NCBI RefSeq assembly: GCF_000525995.1
Contig: NZ_AODL01000006.1
Span: 121,204 to 185,203, forward strand
Origin: Paenilisteria riparia FSL S10-1204
Lineage (GTDB): Bacteria; Bacillota; Bacilli; Lactobacillales; Listeriaceae
Reading direction: 5' to 3'
DNA: 64,000 nucleotides
Notes under the pieces: generated by a model
The model's database searches: none
What the model was told of the DNA's origin: nothing
Seen by the model: the letters and a program-made list of their open reading frames with translations, nothing else
Shown: positions 8,955 through 15,305 of the stretch, piece by piece
How the letters are laid out: each line of letters starts with the position of its first letter
Numbering within the stretch: position 1 is the stretch's first letter
Made by a program: the position numbers and the translations under genes

Positions 8955-8966
8955 TTAGTATACTAA
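8955..8966. promoter_or_regulatory. 12-bp perfect palindrome, candidate regulator operator
   Basis: TTAGTATACTAA is fully self-complementary. Its 10-bp core TAGTATACTA recurs upstream of regulator 3 (11781-11790) and upstream of pplA (57479-57488). Related half-conserved forms (TTAGTATAAT) are the -10 regions of regulators 2 and 4. It could be an operator or simply an extended -10; function is inferred. Confidence 0.4.
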
Positions 8967-9093
8967 GTGCTAGCCGAAGTAAGTGTTTATGTTATATAAT
9001 GGATTTAAGTCTTATTTTATTACTCACTATTGTGTGCATCTAATATCTCTTCATAAATTATTAACATTTAAATGATTATAATTTGTGAAATAG

Positions 9094-9138
9094 TCACATT
9101 TCAGTCCCCATGATTATCCAAATAAGTGGTTCTGCCAT
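9094..9138 (-). CDS. Candidate 14-aa peptide ORF divergent from regulator 1
   Basis: The frame MAEPLIWIIMGTEM is preceded by an unusually strong GAGGAGGG ribosome binding site 8 nt from the ATG. It is divergent from the Rgg-like regulator, the usual place of short signalling-peptide genes for this regulator class. It lacks a signal peptide and is very short, so it may be a leader ORF or chance. Confidence 0.3.
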   Translation of the reverse strand: MAEPLIWIIMGTEM

Positions 9139-9258
9139 ATGTGTTTCCCTCCTCTGTTTATCCGTTAGTGTTACCATCATATTATAGCTAATTTGTATAG
9201 TTTTTGTTGTTTTTGTTCCTTATTTCCATCAATCAACTACAAGTTTGGAGGCGCTATC

Positions 9259-10131
9259 TTGAATTTTGGAGAAACCATTAAGAAGATTAGAAAAGATAAA
9301 AATTTCACGCAGAAAGAACTATCAGAAGGAATTCTCACTCGTTCACATCTCTCACAAATTGAAACGAATAATTATTACCCGTCCTACGACAAGTTTTTCT
9401 TACTTCTAAACAGATTAAATATTGTTTTCGAAGAATTCTTATTTGTTCAAAATGATCAACAGATGCTTTTCAGTCAGCAAATACGTTCGAAAATTAGCGA
9501 AGCAGCAAATTTAAATGATACAAAACAGCTTGAGAATCTTGCCACTACAGCCCAAGATTTACATGCAGAGACAGACAATATTATGTACTATCACTATATG
9601 CTAATTTGTAAAGCTTTGATTTCGTACAGCATCAACCATAAAGTGAACGATGACATGATAACCTATGTGACACCTATCAAAGAATATTTATTTGGGATGG
9701 ATAACTGGTATCTATATGAATTAAAATTGTTCAACAATATTATCTATGCTTTAACCATAGATGAAGCCCTATTATTCTCGCGTACCTCATTGAAAAGATT
9801 AGGTAATTTTCAATACTTCCTAGAGTTTCAACACATCGAGCAAAATATTTATACGAATTTATCTACATTTTGCTTGGAGTACAGAGATTTCAAAGCTGCC
9901 AAAAACTTTGCAGAAATTGCTATTGAAAAAGCGAAACAACATACATTAGTTTACCAGAAGGTCTGCTCCGAGTTAAACTATGCTATTGCTTGTATTAATC
10001 TTGGCGAAGACGGGCATCCATATGAAGTAATCAAGAAAAATATGCTTATCATCAAGTATTTAGAGTTTGATAATTTGCACGAACATTTTTTAAACTTTTT
10101 AAAGAAATTCAAGATTGAAGTAGATTTGTAA
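9259..10131 (+). CDS. Rgg/PlcR-like (RRNPP-type) peptide-responsive regulator, copy 1
   Basis: A 290-aa protein with an N-terminal XRE-type helix-turn-helix (about 4-60: FGETIKKIRKDKNFTQKELS then SHLSQIETNNYYPSYDKF). A long all-helical C-terminal region follows, about 75-290, with the TPR-like pattern of the Rgg/GadR/MutR and PlcR families. Such proteins bind short imported peptides through the helical repeat and control nearby genes. I start at TTG 9259, after TTTGGAGGCG; the upstream in-frame extension has no ribosome binding site. It is one of four tandem paralogues, and its terminator resembles that of copy 3. The target and peptide are unknown. Confidence 0.8.
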   Translation: MNFGETIKKIRKDKNFTQKELSEGILTRSHLSQIETNNYYPSYDKFFLLLNRLNIVFEEFLFVQNDQQMLFSQQIRSKISEAANLNDTKQLENLATTAQDLHAETDNIMYYHYMLICKALISYSINHKVNDDMITYVTPIKEYLFGMDNWYLYELKLFNNIIYALTIDEALLFSRTSLKRLGNFQYFLEFQHIEQNIYTNLSTFCLEYRDFKAAKNFAEIAIEKAKQHTLVYQKVCSELNYAIACINLGEDGHPYEVIKKNMLIIKYLEFDNLHEHFLNFLKKFKIEVDL

Positions 10132-10150
10132 ACATTTTATACGACGCACG

Positions 10151-10196
10151 AAAGAAGCCAATACACGTATTACTAAGATACGTTGCTGGCTTCTTT
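10151..10196 (+). terminator. Terminator of regulator 1
   Basis: AAAGAAGCCA pairs with TGGCTTCTTT around a 26-nt loop, with a T-rich tail. The same stem (AAGAAGCCGA/TCGGCTTCTT) follows regulator 3, which supports duplication of the whole cassette. Confidence 0.75.
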
Positions 10197-10250
10197 CTGT
10201 ATCCCTTTTTGCTATTAACCTATTCATAGAGGTGTACATTGTTTTTCTTT

Positions 10251-10340
10251 CTAATCTGATTTCGTTTCACTAGGCGATGTGCATCCCGAAATTGCACCCG
10301 CAAGAACCAACGAGATCATACCAGCTACTAAATACTTCAT
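10251..10340 (-). CDS. 29-aa micro-lipoprotein; candidate peptide-pheromone precursor
   Basis: The frame reads MKYLVAGMISLVLAGAISGC followed by nine polar residues (TSPSETKSD) and TAG. It has a Lys, a hydrophobic core and a perfect lipobox I-S-G-C (residues 17-20), so it is almost nothing but a signal peptide with a 10-residue lipidated tail. AAGGAT lies 6 nt before the ATG. Enterococcal sex pheromones are cut from just such lipoprotein signal peptides and are sensed by PrgX/TraA-type RRNPP regulators. Here the gene sits between two such regulators and diverges from copy 2. The stretch SLVLAG also occurs in the pheromone cAD1, but here it is not next to the cysteine, so similarity may be due to composition. 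Function is inferred. Confidence 0.6.
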   Translation of the reverse strand: MKYLVAGMISLVLAGAISGCTSPSETKSD

Positions 10341-10487
10341 GACATATCCTTATTCGAGAGGTTTGTTTGAATATTTAGCTGTAAAGTTACTGAAATTGGC
10401 ATACATTACACTCCCACACAAATTTTATTCACTCCGCTTCTACAACCTCACCCCATAGTACGTTAGATTTAGACTTCATATATAAAT

Positions 10488-10516
10488 TTGATATTTTTCT
10501 CAATATTTAGTATAAT
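10488..10516 (+). promoter_or_regulatory. Promoter of regulator 2
   Basis: TTGATA (10488-10493), 17-bp spacer, TATAAT (10511-10516): a near-consensus sigma-A promoter. The spacer and -10 (tcaatatttagtataat) closely match the promoter of regulator 4. It leaves an untranslated leader of roughly 120 nt before the ATG. Confidence 0.8.
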
Positions 10517-10569
10517 TAGTTAGTAATAACCATAATGCTAAATAATGATTGATATCTAGTCTATAATTT

Positions 10570-10645
10570 TATACTAATCGTTTTATTTACAAAATAGTCA
10601 GTGTGTTATCTATCTCTATCAAAAACTTATACTGGAGGTTTCAAG
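10570..10645 (+). promoter_or_regulatory. Conserved untranslated leader of regulator 2 (shared with copies 3 and 4)
   Basis: The stretch around GTGTTATCTATCTCTATCAA (10604 on) is nearly identical in front of copies 2, 3 (11878 on) and 4 (14312 on). It is preceded by an A/T-rich block containing a conserved ATCGTTT/ACGTTTAC motif. It has no ribosome binding site of its own until the GGAGG before each ATG. The conservation is in nucleotides, because the reading frame differs in copy 2. It may be a regulator binding site or an RNA element. Confidence 0.5.
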
Positions 10646-11521
10646 ATGAAATTTGGAGAAACAATAAAACAAATTCGCACCGATAAAAACCTGACACAAA
10701 CACAGCTATCAGAAGGTATATTAGCTAGAAACCATTTATCGCAAGTCGAGAATAATAACTATTTTCCATCCTACGATAAATTTTTCTCACTTTTGGATAG
10801 ATTAAATGTTACGTTTGAAGAATTTCTCTTTATACAAAATGATAAAAAAGTACATTTCAAACAACGAATTCGCTCACAAATCGCAGAAGCAGCAAACTTA
10901 AATGACATAAAAAAATTAGAAGACTTGGCCATATCAGCAAAAGATCTGCATGAACAAACCAAAAACATTACCTACTATCACTATATGTTAATAAGCAAAG
11001 CTTTAGTCACCTATAACATTGATCATACTGTTAGTGACGATATGGTCAAATTTGTAACACCAATCAAAGAATATTTACTTGGGATGGATAACTGGTATTT
11101 GTATGAACTAAGATTATTCAGTAACATCATTTTCGCCCTAACCGTGGATGAAGCTCTTCTTTTTTCACGCAGAGCATTAAAGAGGCTGGATAATTTCCGA
11201 TACTTCACAGAATATCAGCACACTGAACAACATATCTATCATAATTTATCGAGGCTTTGTTTAGAATTCGAAGACTTTGGCAATGCCAAGATGTTCGCTG
11301 AAAAAGCAATTGATATAGCAAACAAATATACATTAGTTTATGAGAAAGTTTGTTCAGAGATGAATCACGCAATTGCCTTAATCAAGCTCGGTCAAGATGC
11401 CTACGAAATCATCAAAAAGAAAATGCTTATCATCGGCTACCTTGAGTTTGATAACCTGTATGAGCATTACATGATTGTCTTAAAAAAATTTAATATTGAC
11501 GTTAAACTTTTAAAAGCATAA
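10646..11521 (+). CDS. Rgg/PlcR-like regulator, copy 2
   Basis: A 291-aa paralogue of copy 1: helix-turn-helix MKFGETIKQIRTDKNLTQTQ then RNHLSQVENNNYFPSYDKFF, followed by the same helical C-terminal region (KEYLLGMDNWYLYELRLFSN, YEKVCSEMNHAIALIKLGQD). The ATG at 10646 follows GGAGG. It is driven by the strong promoter at 10488-10516 and diverges from the micro-lipoprotein gene at 10251-10340, making it the best candidate receptor for any peptide from that gene. This pairing is inference. Confidence 0.8.
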   Translation: MKFGETIKQIRTDKNLTQTQLSEGILARNHLSQVENNNYFPSYDKFFSLLDRLNVTFEEFLFIQNDKKVHFKQRIRSQIAEAANLNDIKKLEDLAISAKDLHEQTKNITYYHYMLISKALVTYNIDHTVSDDMVKFVTPIKEYLLGMDNWYLYELRLFSNIIFALTVDEALLFSRRALKRLDNFRYFTEYQHTEQHIYHNLSRLCLEFEDFGNAKMFAEKAIDIANKYTLVYEKVCSEMNHAIALIKLGQDAYEIIKKKMLIIGYLEFDNLYEHYMIVLKKFNIDVKLLKA

Positions 11522-11534
11522 CAATAATCAAACT

Positions 11535-11580
11535 AAAGTAGGTCGTTTGTTGTATTAAAATATCAGCAAGCGGCCTATTT
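11535..11580 (+). terminator. Possible terminator of regulator 2
   Basis: AGTAGGTCG and CGGCCTATTT can pair with one G-U around a long loop just after the stop codon. The T-tail is short, so this is weaker than the other terminators in the array. Confidence 0.4.
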
Positions 11581-11620
11581 AGCGTAAACTATAACTCGAA
11601 TTATTAGTAGGAAACCTAAG

Positions 11621-11683
11621 TTATATAAACCAATCTCCTAAAATGCGCCTGCAATATGCGTAAAATAGTAGCAATCTGCTCAC
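11621..11683 (-). CDS. Candidate 20-aa peptide ORF divergent from regulator 3
   Basis: MSRLLLFYAYCRRILGDWFI, GTG start, preceded by GGAGGG at 6-7 nt. It is short, hydrophobic and basic, and lies divergently next to a Rgg-like regulator, like the SHP peptides of streptococcal Rgg systems. The frame is too short for statistics, so I give it low confidence. Confidence 0.33.
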   Translation of the reverse strand: MSRLLLFYAYCRRILGDWFI

Positions 11684-11749
11684 ACTTATCCCTCCAATCA
11701 TTATCTCTAGCTAGGGTATACCTTGAATTTAAAATAAATTCTAAATTTT

Positions 11750-11787
11750 TATACTATTAATTGAATTTATTTTCACTTAATAGTATA
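11750..11787. promoter_or_regulatory. 11-bp inverted repeat overlapping the promoter of regulator 3
   Basis: TATACTATTAA (11750-11760) and TTAATAGTATA (11777-11787) are perfect inverted copies, separated by 16 bases. The loop contains the -35 TTGAAT (11761-11766), and the right arm runs into the -10 TATACT (11784-11789; spacer 17). The geometry is that of an operator occluding or aligning a promoter. Confidence 0.6.
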
Positions 11788-11920
11788 CTAATCAGAATAG
11801 CTACTTTAAATTAATCACTATGTATGCTTCCCAACTCTACTATCTAATATTAAACGTTTACGGATAATATTTGTTATTGTGTTATCTATCTCTATCAAAT
11901 ACATACACTGGAGAGACACT

Positions 11921-12793
11921 ATGAATTTTGGAGAAACAATTAAAAAAATACGTACAGATAAAAACTTGACCCAAACGCAACTATCTGAAGGTATACTAGC
12001 TAGAAATCATTTATCACAAGTTGAGAATAATAATTATGTCCCAGCCTATGATAAATTTTTTTCACTCTTAGATAGACTGAATGTTACTTTCGAAGAATTC
12101 CTATTGGTTTAAAACGATCAAAAAATTTTATTTAGAAGAAAGTTGCGTTCACAAATAGGTGAAGCTGCAAGCTTGGCTGACATAGAAACACTCAATGCTC
12201 TATCCCTTGAAGCAAGTATGTTATATGAAAAGACAGATAATATTATATATTATCACTCTATGCTAATCTGCAGAGCATTAATTGCTTATAATACCGATCT
12301 TACCATTAACAACGAAATGATTGAATTTGTTACTCCTATAAAAGAATATTTATTTAGTAGGGATAACTGGTATCTTTATGAAATGGAATTATTTAACAAT
12401 ATCATTTATGCATTAACTATTGAGGAAGCCCTATTATTTTCACGCACGTTGCTGAAACGATTAGATAGTTTTCAATATTTTGCGGAGTGTAGACATATTG
12501 AACAAAATATTTATACCAATCTATCCACACTTTGTTTAGAGTATAATGACTTCCATTCTGCTAAAAGATTTTCAGATATAGCCATCGAAAAAGCAAAAAA
12601 ATATACTTTGGTTTATGAGAAGGTCTGTTCTGAATTAAATCACGCCATTGCTTGCATCAAACTAACCGAGGATAAGACTGCATATGAAGTTATTGAGCAA
12701 AATATGCTTATTATTCAATACCTAAAGTTTGATGATTTACATGAGCATTTTTCAAACTTTTTGAAGAAATTCGAGATTGAGATAAATGTTTAA
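11921..12793 (+). pseudogene. Rgg/PlcR-like regulator, copy 3, interrupted by a nonsense codon
   Basis: The gene has the same layout as the other copies (MNFGETIKKIRTDKNLTQTQ; RNHLSQVENNNYVPAYDKFF) but reads TAA at 12110-12112, where the paralogues have CAA (FLFVQND becomes FLLV-stop-ND). The rest of the frame continues intact for 227 codons in the same phase, so this is one C-to-T type substitution, not an indel. As sequenced it would give a 63-aa helix-turn-helix-only peptide, which could still bind DNA. It is either a recent pseudogene or a truncated DNA-binding form. Confidence 0.8.
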
Positions 12794-12843
12794 ACACAAT
12801 TACTTGCCTATGTGTTATTTTATCAGCACCTTATGGAAACATG

Positions 12844-12885
12844 AAAGAAGCCGACACACGTTCGTAGATACGTCATCGGCTTCTT
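12844..12885 (+). terminator. Terminator of regulator 3
   Basis: AAAGAAGCCGA pairs with TCGGCTTCTT. It is homologous to the terminator of regulator 1, and the similarity continues a little beyond it (ATCCCTTTTT). Confidence 0.75.
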
Positions 12886-12976
12886 GTTTTATCCCTTTTT
12901 CATTATCATTTCTAGTATACAAAACACGAGAACCTTTTGTTGTTTCTATTTTCTAACCCTCACAAATACAACTTAC

Positions 12977-13537
12977 CTAAATAACATGCCTAAATAGTAC
13001 AGGTGTTTGATTTGGTTCTCCCTTGTAGAAGTATCTAAGAACTTTCCTAAACAATATAAATAATACATATCCTATCATGCATCCTATAAAATTGAATATA
13101 ATATCATCCACATCAAAAATTCTGTACATATATCCGACCATTGCACCAATAATAAATTGACTCGATTCAATTAATAATATGAACAATACACTCATAACTA
13201 TCGTCTTTTTTCCCGATGCTTTCATTAAGAATGGGAGACCAAAACCAAAGGGAATTGTCATACATATGTTCAAAATATACGTCTTAACATCTACTGTAGC
13301 AAACGGAACAAGTGAAATCCCCTCCCAAACGGAGTTCCCTTGACTCACCATTGCTTCAGTTGCATAGATTGGGAATTGCGTTAAATTAACTACGCCCGCA
13401 AGATAGATATAAAAAATAGTAAAGTATATCATGAACACCCAATTTTTATGAAAAAAGAATCTGAATGCAATAACGCATAATAGATAGATAATAATGATAG
13501 AGGTTATTACTTCCCAGTAATCGAAATAAATAATCAT
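12977..13537 (-). CDS. VanZ-like membrane protein
   Basis: A 186-aa protein with about five transmembrane segments. The VanZ-family signature is in its second half: LIESSQFIIGAMVGYMYRI then FDVDDIIFNFIGCMIGY. The family is named for a teicoplanin-resistance protein, but most members have no known function. It lies 17 nt downstream of the secreted-protein gene with its own AGAAGGTG ribosome binding site, so the two form an operon. In that setting an immunity or export-related role for the secreted protein is conceivable; this is inference. Confidence 0.75.
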   Translation of the reverse strand: MIIYFDYWEVITSIIIIYLLCVIAFRFFFHKNWVFMIYFTIFYIYLAGVVNLTQFPIYATEAMVSQGNSVWEGISLVPFATVDVKTYILNICMTIPFGFGLPFLMKASGKKTIVMSVLFILLIESSQFIIGAMVGYMYRIFDVDDIIFNFIGCMIGYVLFILFRKVLRYFYKGEPNQTPVLFRHVI

Positions 13538-13554
13538 GATTCACCTTCTGCCTA

Positions 13555-14004
13555 TTAGTTGCTCACCGTTCCTGAGCCTTTCACATTATTCCCATCATTG
13601 CTACCCTTCCAAATGATTAAGTAGTAGTTAGTTCCTCCACCAACCGATTTCGAAAATTTAGTTTTACTAATCTTTGTTGGATAAGCTGAACTTCTACTTG
13701 GCACTGCTTTAAAGAAAGAACCGAAACTATTTCGAGTCGTTTTATTGCGCAACTCATACCCTATGGACAACGGATTTTTTGCATAACCAGAATCAGTACT
13801 ATAAACATATTGTGAACCTGTTAAATATGCGTTTCCGCTAGAAAGCTTATGATATTTACCTGTAACAGAACCATCTACTACTCTATTATCCATTTTGAAA
13901 GAATAACTTGTTGATGCCGCTTCTACCAAAAGAGGCAAACTAAACACAGAAATAAACGCCAACACAAAAAATCCCATAACTACTTTTCTTAATTTATTTT
14001 TCAT
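13555..14004 (-). CDS. Small secreted protein, unknown, possible effector or bacteriocin-like
   Basis: A 149-aa product with a clear Sec signal peptide (MKNKLRKVVMGFFVLAFISV, then SLPLLVEA just before the likely cleavage A-x-A). The mature part, about 119 residues, is rich in Ser, Gly, Tyr and Lys, has no cysteine, and reads SYSFKMDNRVVDGSVTGKYH then SFGSFFKAVPSR. The ribosome binding site is AAGGGTGG. It is divergent from regulator 4 and co-directional with the VanZ-like gene, suggesting control by a peptide-sensing regulator. I recognise no family with confidence. Confidence 0.65.
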   Translation of the reverse strand: MKNKLRKVVMGFFVLAFISVFSLPLLVEAASTSYSFKMDNRVVDGSVTGKYHKLSSGNAYLTGSQYVYSTDSGYAKNPLSIGYELRNKTTRNSFGSFFKAVPSRSSAYPTKISKTKFSKSVGGGTNYYLIIWKGSNDGNNVKGSGTVSN

Positions 14005-14356
14005 ACTTATACCACCCTTTTATTTTTTATAGGAACTACAAATGCAGCTAACCATAAACATCACAAATATATTTTTCAATACTATATACATTGCTTTATA
14101 ACTAAAGAAGCTATTAGAAGCTATTTCTCTGACTACACAATTCACCTCACTATTTTATTTTTGTTTAGAATCATATCTATCGATTCCTGCAAACGGATTA
14201 ATATAGATTTGATATTATTCTTAATATTTAGTATAATAGCCGAATAATATATTTCCTAAATAAAAATGATGCCTATACACTCATATTAATCGTTTACAGA
14301 TAAAAATTGTTATTGTGTTATCTATATCTATCAAATACATAACCTGGGGGAAAATT
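14005..14356. other. Divergent regulatory region between the secreted-protein operon and regulator 4
   Basis: It contains the regulator 4 promoter (14209-14237) and the conserved leader (14287-14356). On the minus strand it contains a hydrophobic 23-codon frame without a ribosome binding site (14020-14091), which I do not accept as a gene. No clear minus-strand promoter could be fixed. Confidence 0.5.
14209..14237 (+). promoter_or_regulatory. Promoter of regulator 4
   Basis: TTGATA (14209-14214), 17-bp spacer, TATAAT (14232-14237). The -35, most of the spacer and the -10 match the regulator 2 promoter. Confidence 0.8.
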
Positions 14357-15226
14357 ATGAATTTCGGAGAAACAATTAAAAAAATACGTACAGATAAAAA
14401 CTTGACGCAGACACAGCTATCTGAAGGTATACTAGCTAGAAATCATTTGTCTCAAGTTGAAAATAATAACTACTTTCCATCCTATGATCGCGTTTTTATG
14501 CTTTTAGATAGACTAAATGTAACTTTTGAGGAATTTTTATTTGTTCAAAATGATTTGCAACCTCACGATAAGCAACAGTTTCGTGTTGAAATTAGTGATT
14601 CAATAAATCTTCATGATTATGAACAGTTAAAACATTTATCTAAAGAAGCATATAGCCATTACGAAGAGACTACTAATATCATTTATTATCACTATACGTT
14701 AATTTGTAAAGCTATGATTGAATACGGTCCTGACAATACTATAAATGAGGCGATGGTTCAGTATGTCGCGCCAATCAAAAAATATTTGCTAGATATGGAT
14801 AACTGGTATCTTTATGAATTAAAATTATTCTCAAGTATTCTTTTTGCCTTGGAAGTCGAAGAAGCTGTTTTCTTCTCAAGAAAAGCATTCAAACGGTTGC
14901 ATGCTTTTCGGTGTTTCATGGAATACCAGCACACGGAACAACACCTCTATTTAAATTTGTCGACACTTTGTTTGGAGCACGGGGATTTCAGGGCGGCCAA
15001 AGATTTTGCCAAAACTGCTGTCGACACCGCAACAACTTACAGGCTTATTCATGAGAAAGTCTGCTCCGAATTAAATCATGCCATCGCCTGCATTAGACTC
15101 GGTGAGGATTCAGAGCACTATGAGACGATTAGAAAAAACATGGTTGTTCTGGATTACTTAGGATTCGATACGTTGCACAGGCATTTCATGTTGTTTTTAA
15201 AGAAATATGAGATTGAGGTTAAGTAG
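14357..15226 (+). CDS. Rgg/PlcR-like regulator, copy 4
   Basis: A 289-aa paralogue, the most diverged in its C-terminal half: MNFGETIKKIRTDKNLTQTQ, RNHLSQVENNNYFPSYDRVF, later KKYLLDMDNWYLYELKLFSS and HEKVCSELNHAIACIRLGED. The helix-turn-helix is almost identical to copies 2 and 3, so these may bind the same DNA site while sensing different ligands. The ATG at 14357 follows CTGGGGG. It lies head to head with the secreted protein/VanZ operon, its likeliest target. Confidence 0.8.
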   Translation: MNFGETIKKIRTDKNLTQTQLSEGILARNHLSQVENNNYFPSYDRVFMLLDRLNVTFEEFLFVQNDLQPHDKQQFRVEISDSINLHDYEQLKHLSKEAYSHYEETTNIIYYHYTLICKAMIEYGPDNTINEAMVQYVAPIKKYLLDMDNWYLYELKLFSSILFALEVEEAVFFSRKAFKRLHAFRCFMEYQHTEQHLYLNLSTLCLEHGDFRAAKDFAKTAVDTATTYRLIHEKVCSELNHAIACIRLGEDSEHYETIRKNMVVLDYLGFDTLHRHFMLFLKKYEIEVK

Positions 15227-15259
15227 CCATTCATAAAACTCCAACATGCCTCTAACGAA

Positions 15260-15297
15260 AAAAGCCAGATCCGCAAATTATCGCGTCTCTGGCTTTT
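15260..15297 (+). terminator. Terminator of regulator 4 (probably bidirectional)
   Basis: AAAAGCCAGA pairs perfectly with TCTGGCTTTT around an 18-nt loop. It sits between the convergent regulator 4 and methyltransferase genes. Confidence 0.8.
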
Positions 15298-15305
15298 CTA
15301 TGCTG

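Larger units (their letters stand above)
8783..9258. other. Intergenic region between the small membrane operon and regulator 1
   Basis: This AT-rich 476-base stretch holds a perfect 12-bp palindrome TTAGTATACTAA (8955-8966), a possible -10 TATAAT at 8995-9000 without a clear -35, and a 14-codon minus-strand ORF with a strong ribosome binding site (9094-9138). Unlike regulators 2-4, regulator 1 lacks the conserved leader. Confidence 0.5.

Noticed and set aside
10251..10340. Identity of the micro-lipoprotein with the enterococcal cAD1 precursor
   Set aside because: Only six hydrophobic residues (SLVLAG) coincide, and they are not adjacent to the lipobox cysteine as in cAD1. The architecture, not the sequence match, supports the pheromone idea.
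10400..10412. An 18-codon frame (MYANFSNFTAKYSNKPLE) upstream of the micro-lipoprotein on the same strand
   Set aside because: Spacing of its GGGAG is poor and the composition is unremarkable; probably chance.
14020..14091. A hydrophobic 23-codon frame (MYIVLKNIFVMFMVSCICSS...) upstream of the secreted-protein gene, peptide-like
   Set aside because: No ribosome binding site, and it overlaps the leader and Shine-Dalgarno of the 13555-14004 gene. Kept only as a remote possibility.
10601..14356. In-frame N-terminal extensions of regulators 2-4 (MLSISIKYI... type) as leader peptides or longer starts
   Set aside because: The similarity is at the nucleotide level, the frame differs in copy 2, and the GGAGG sits at the downstream ATG.
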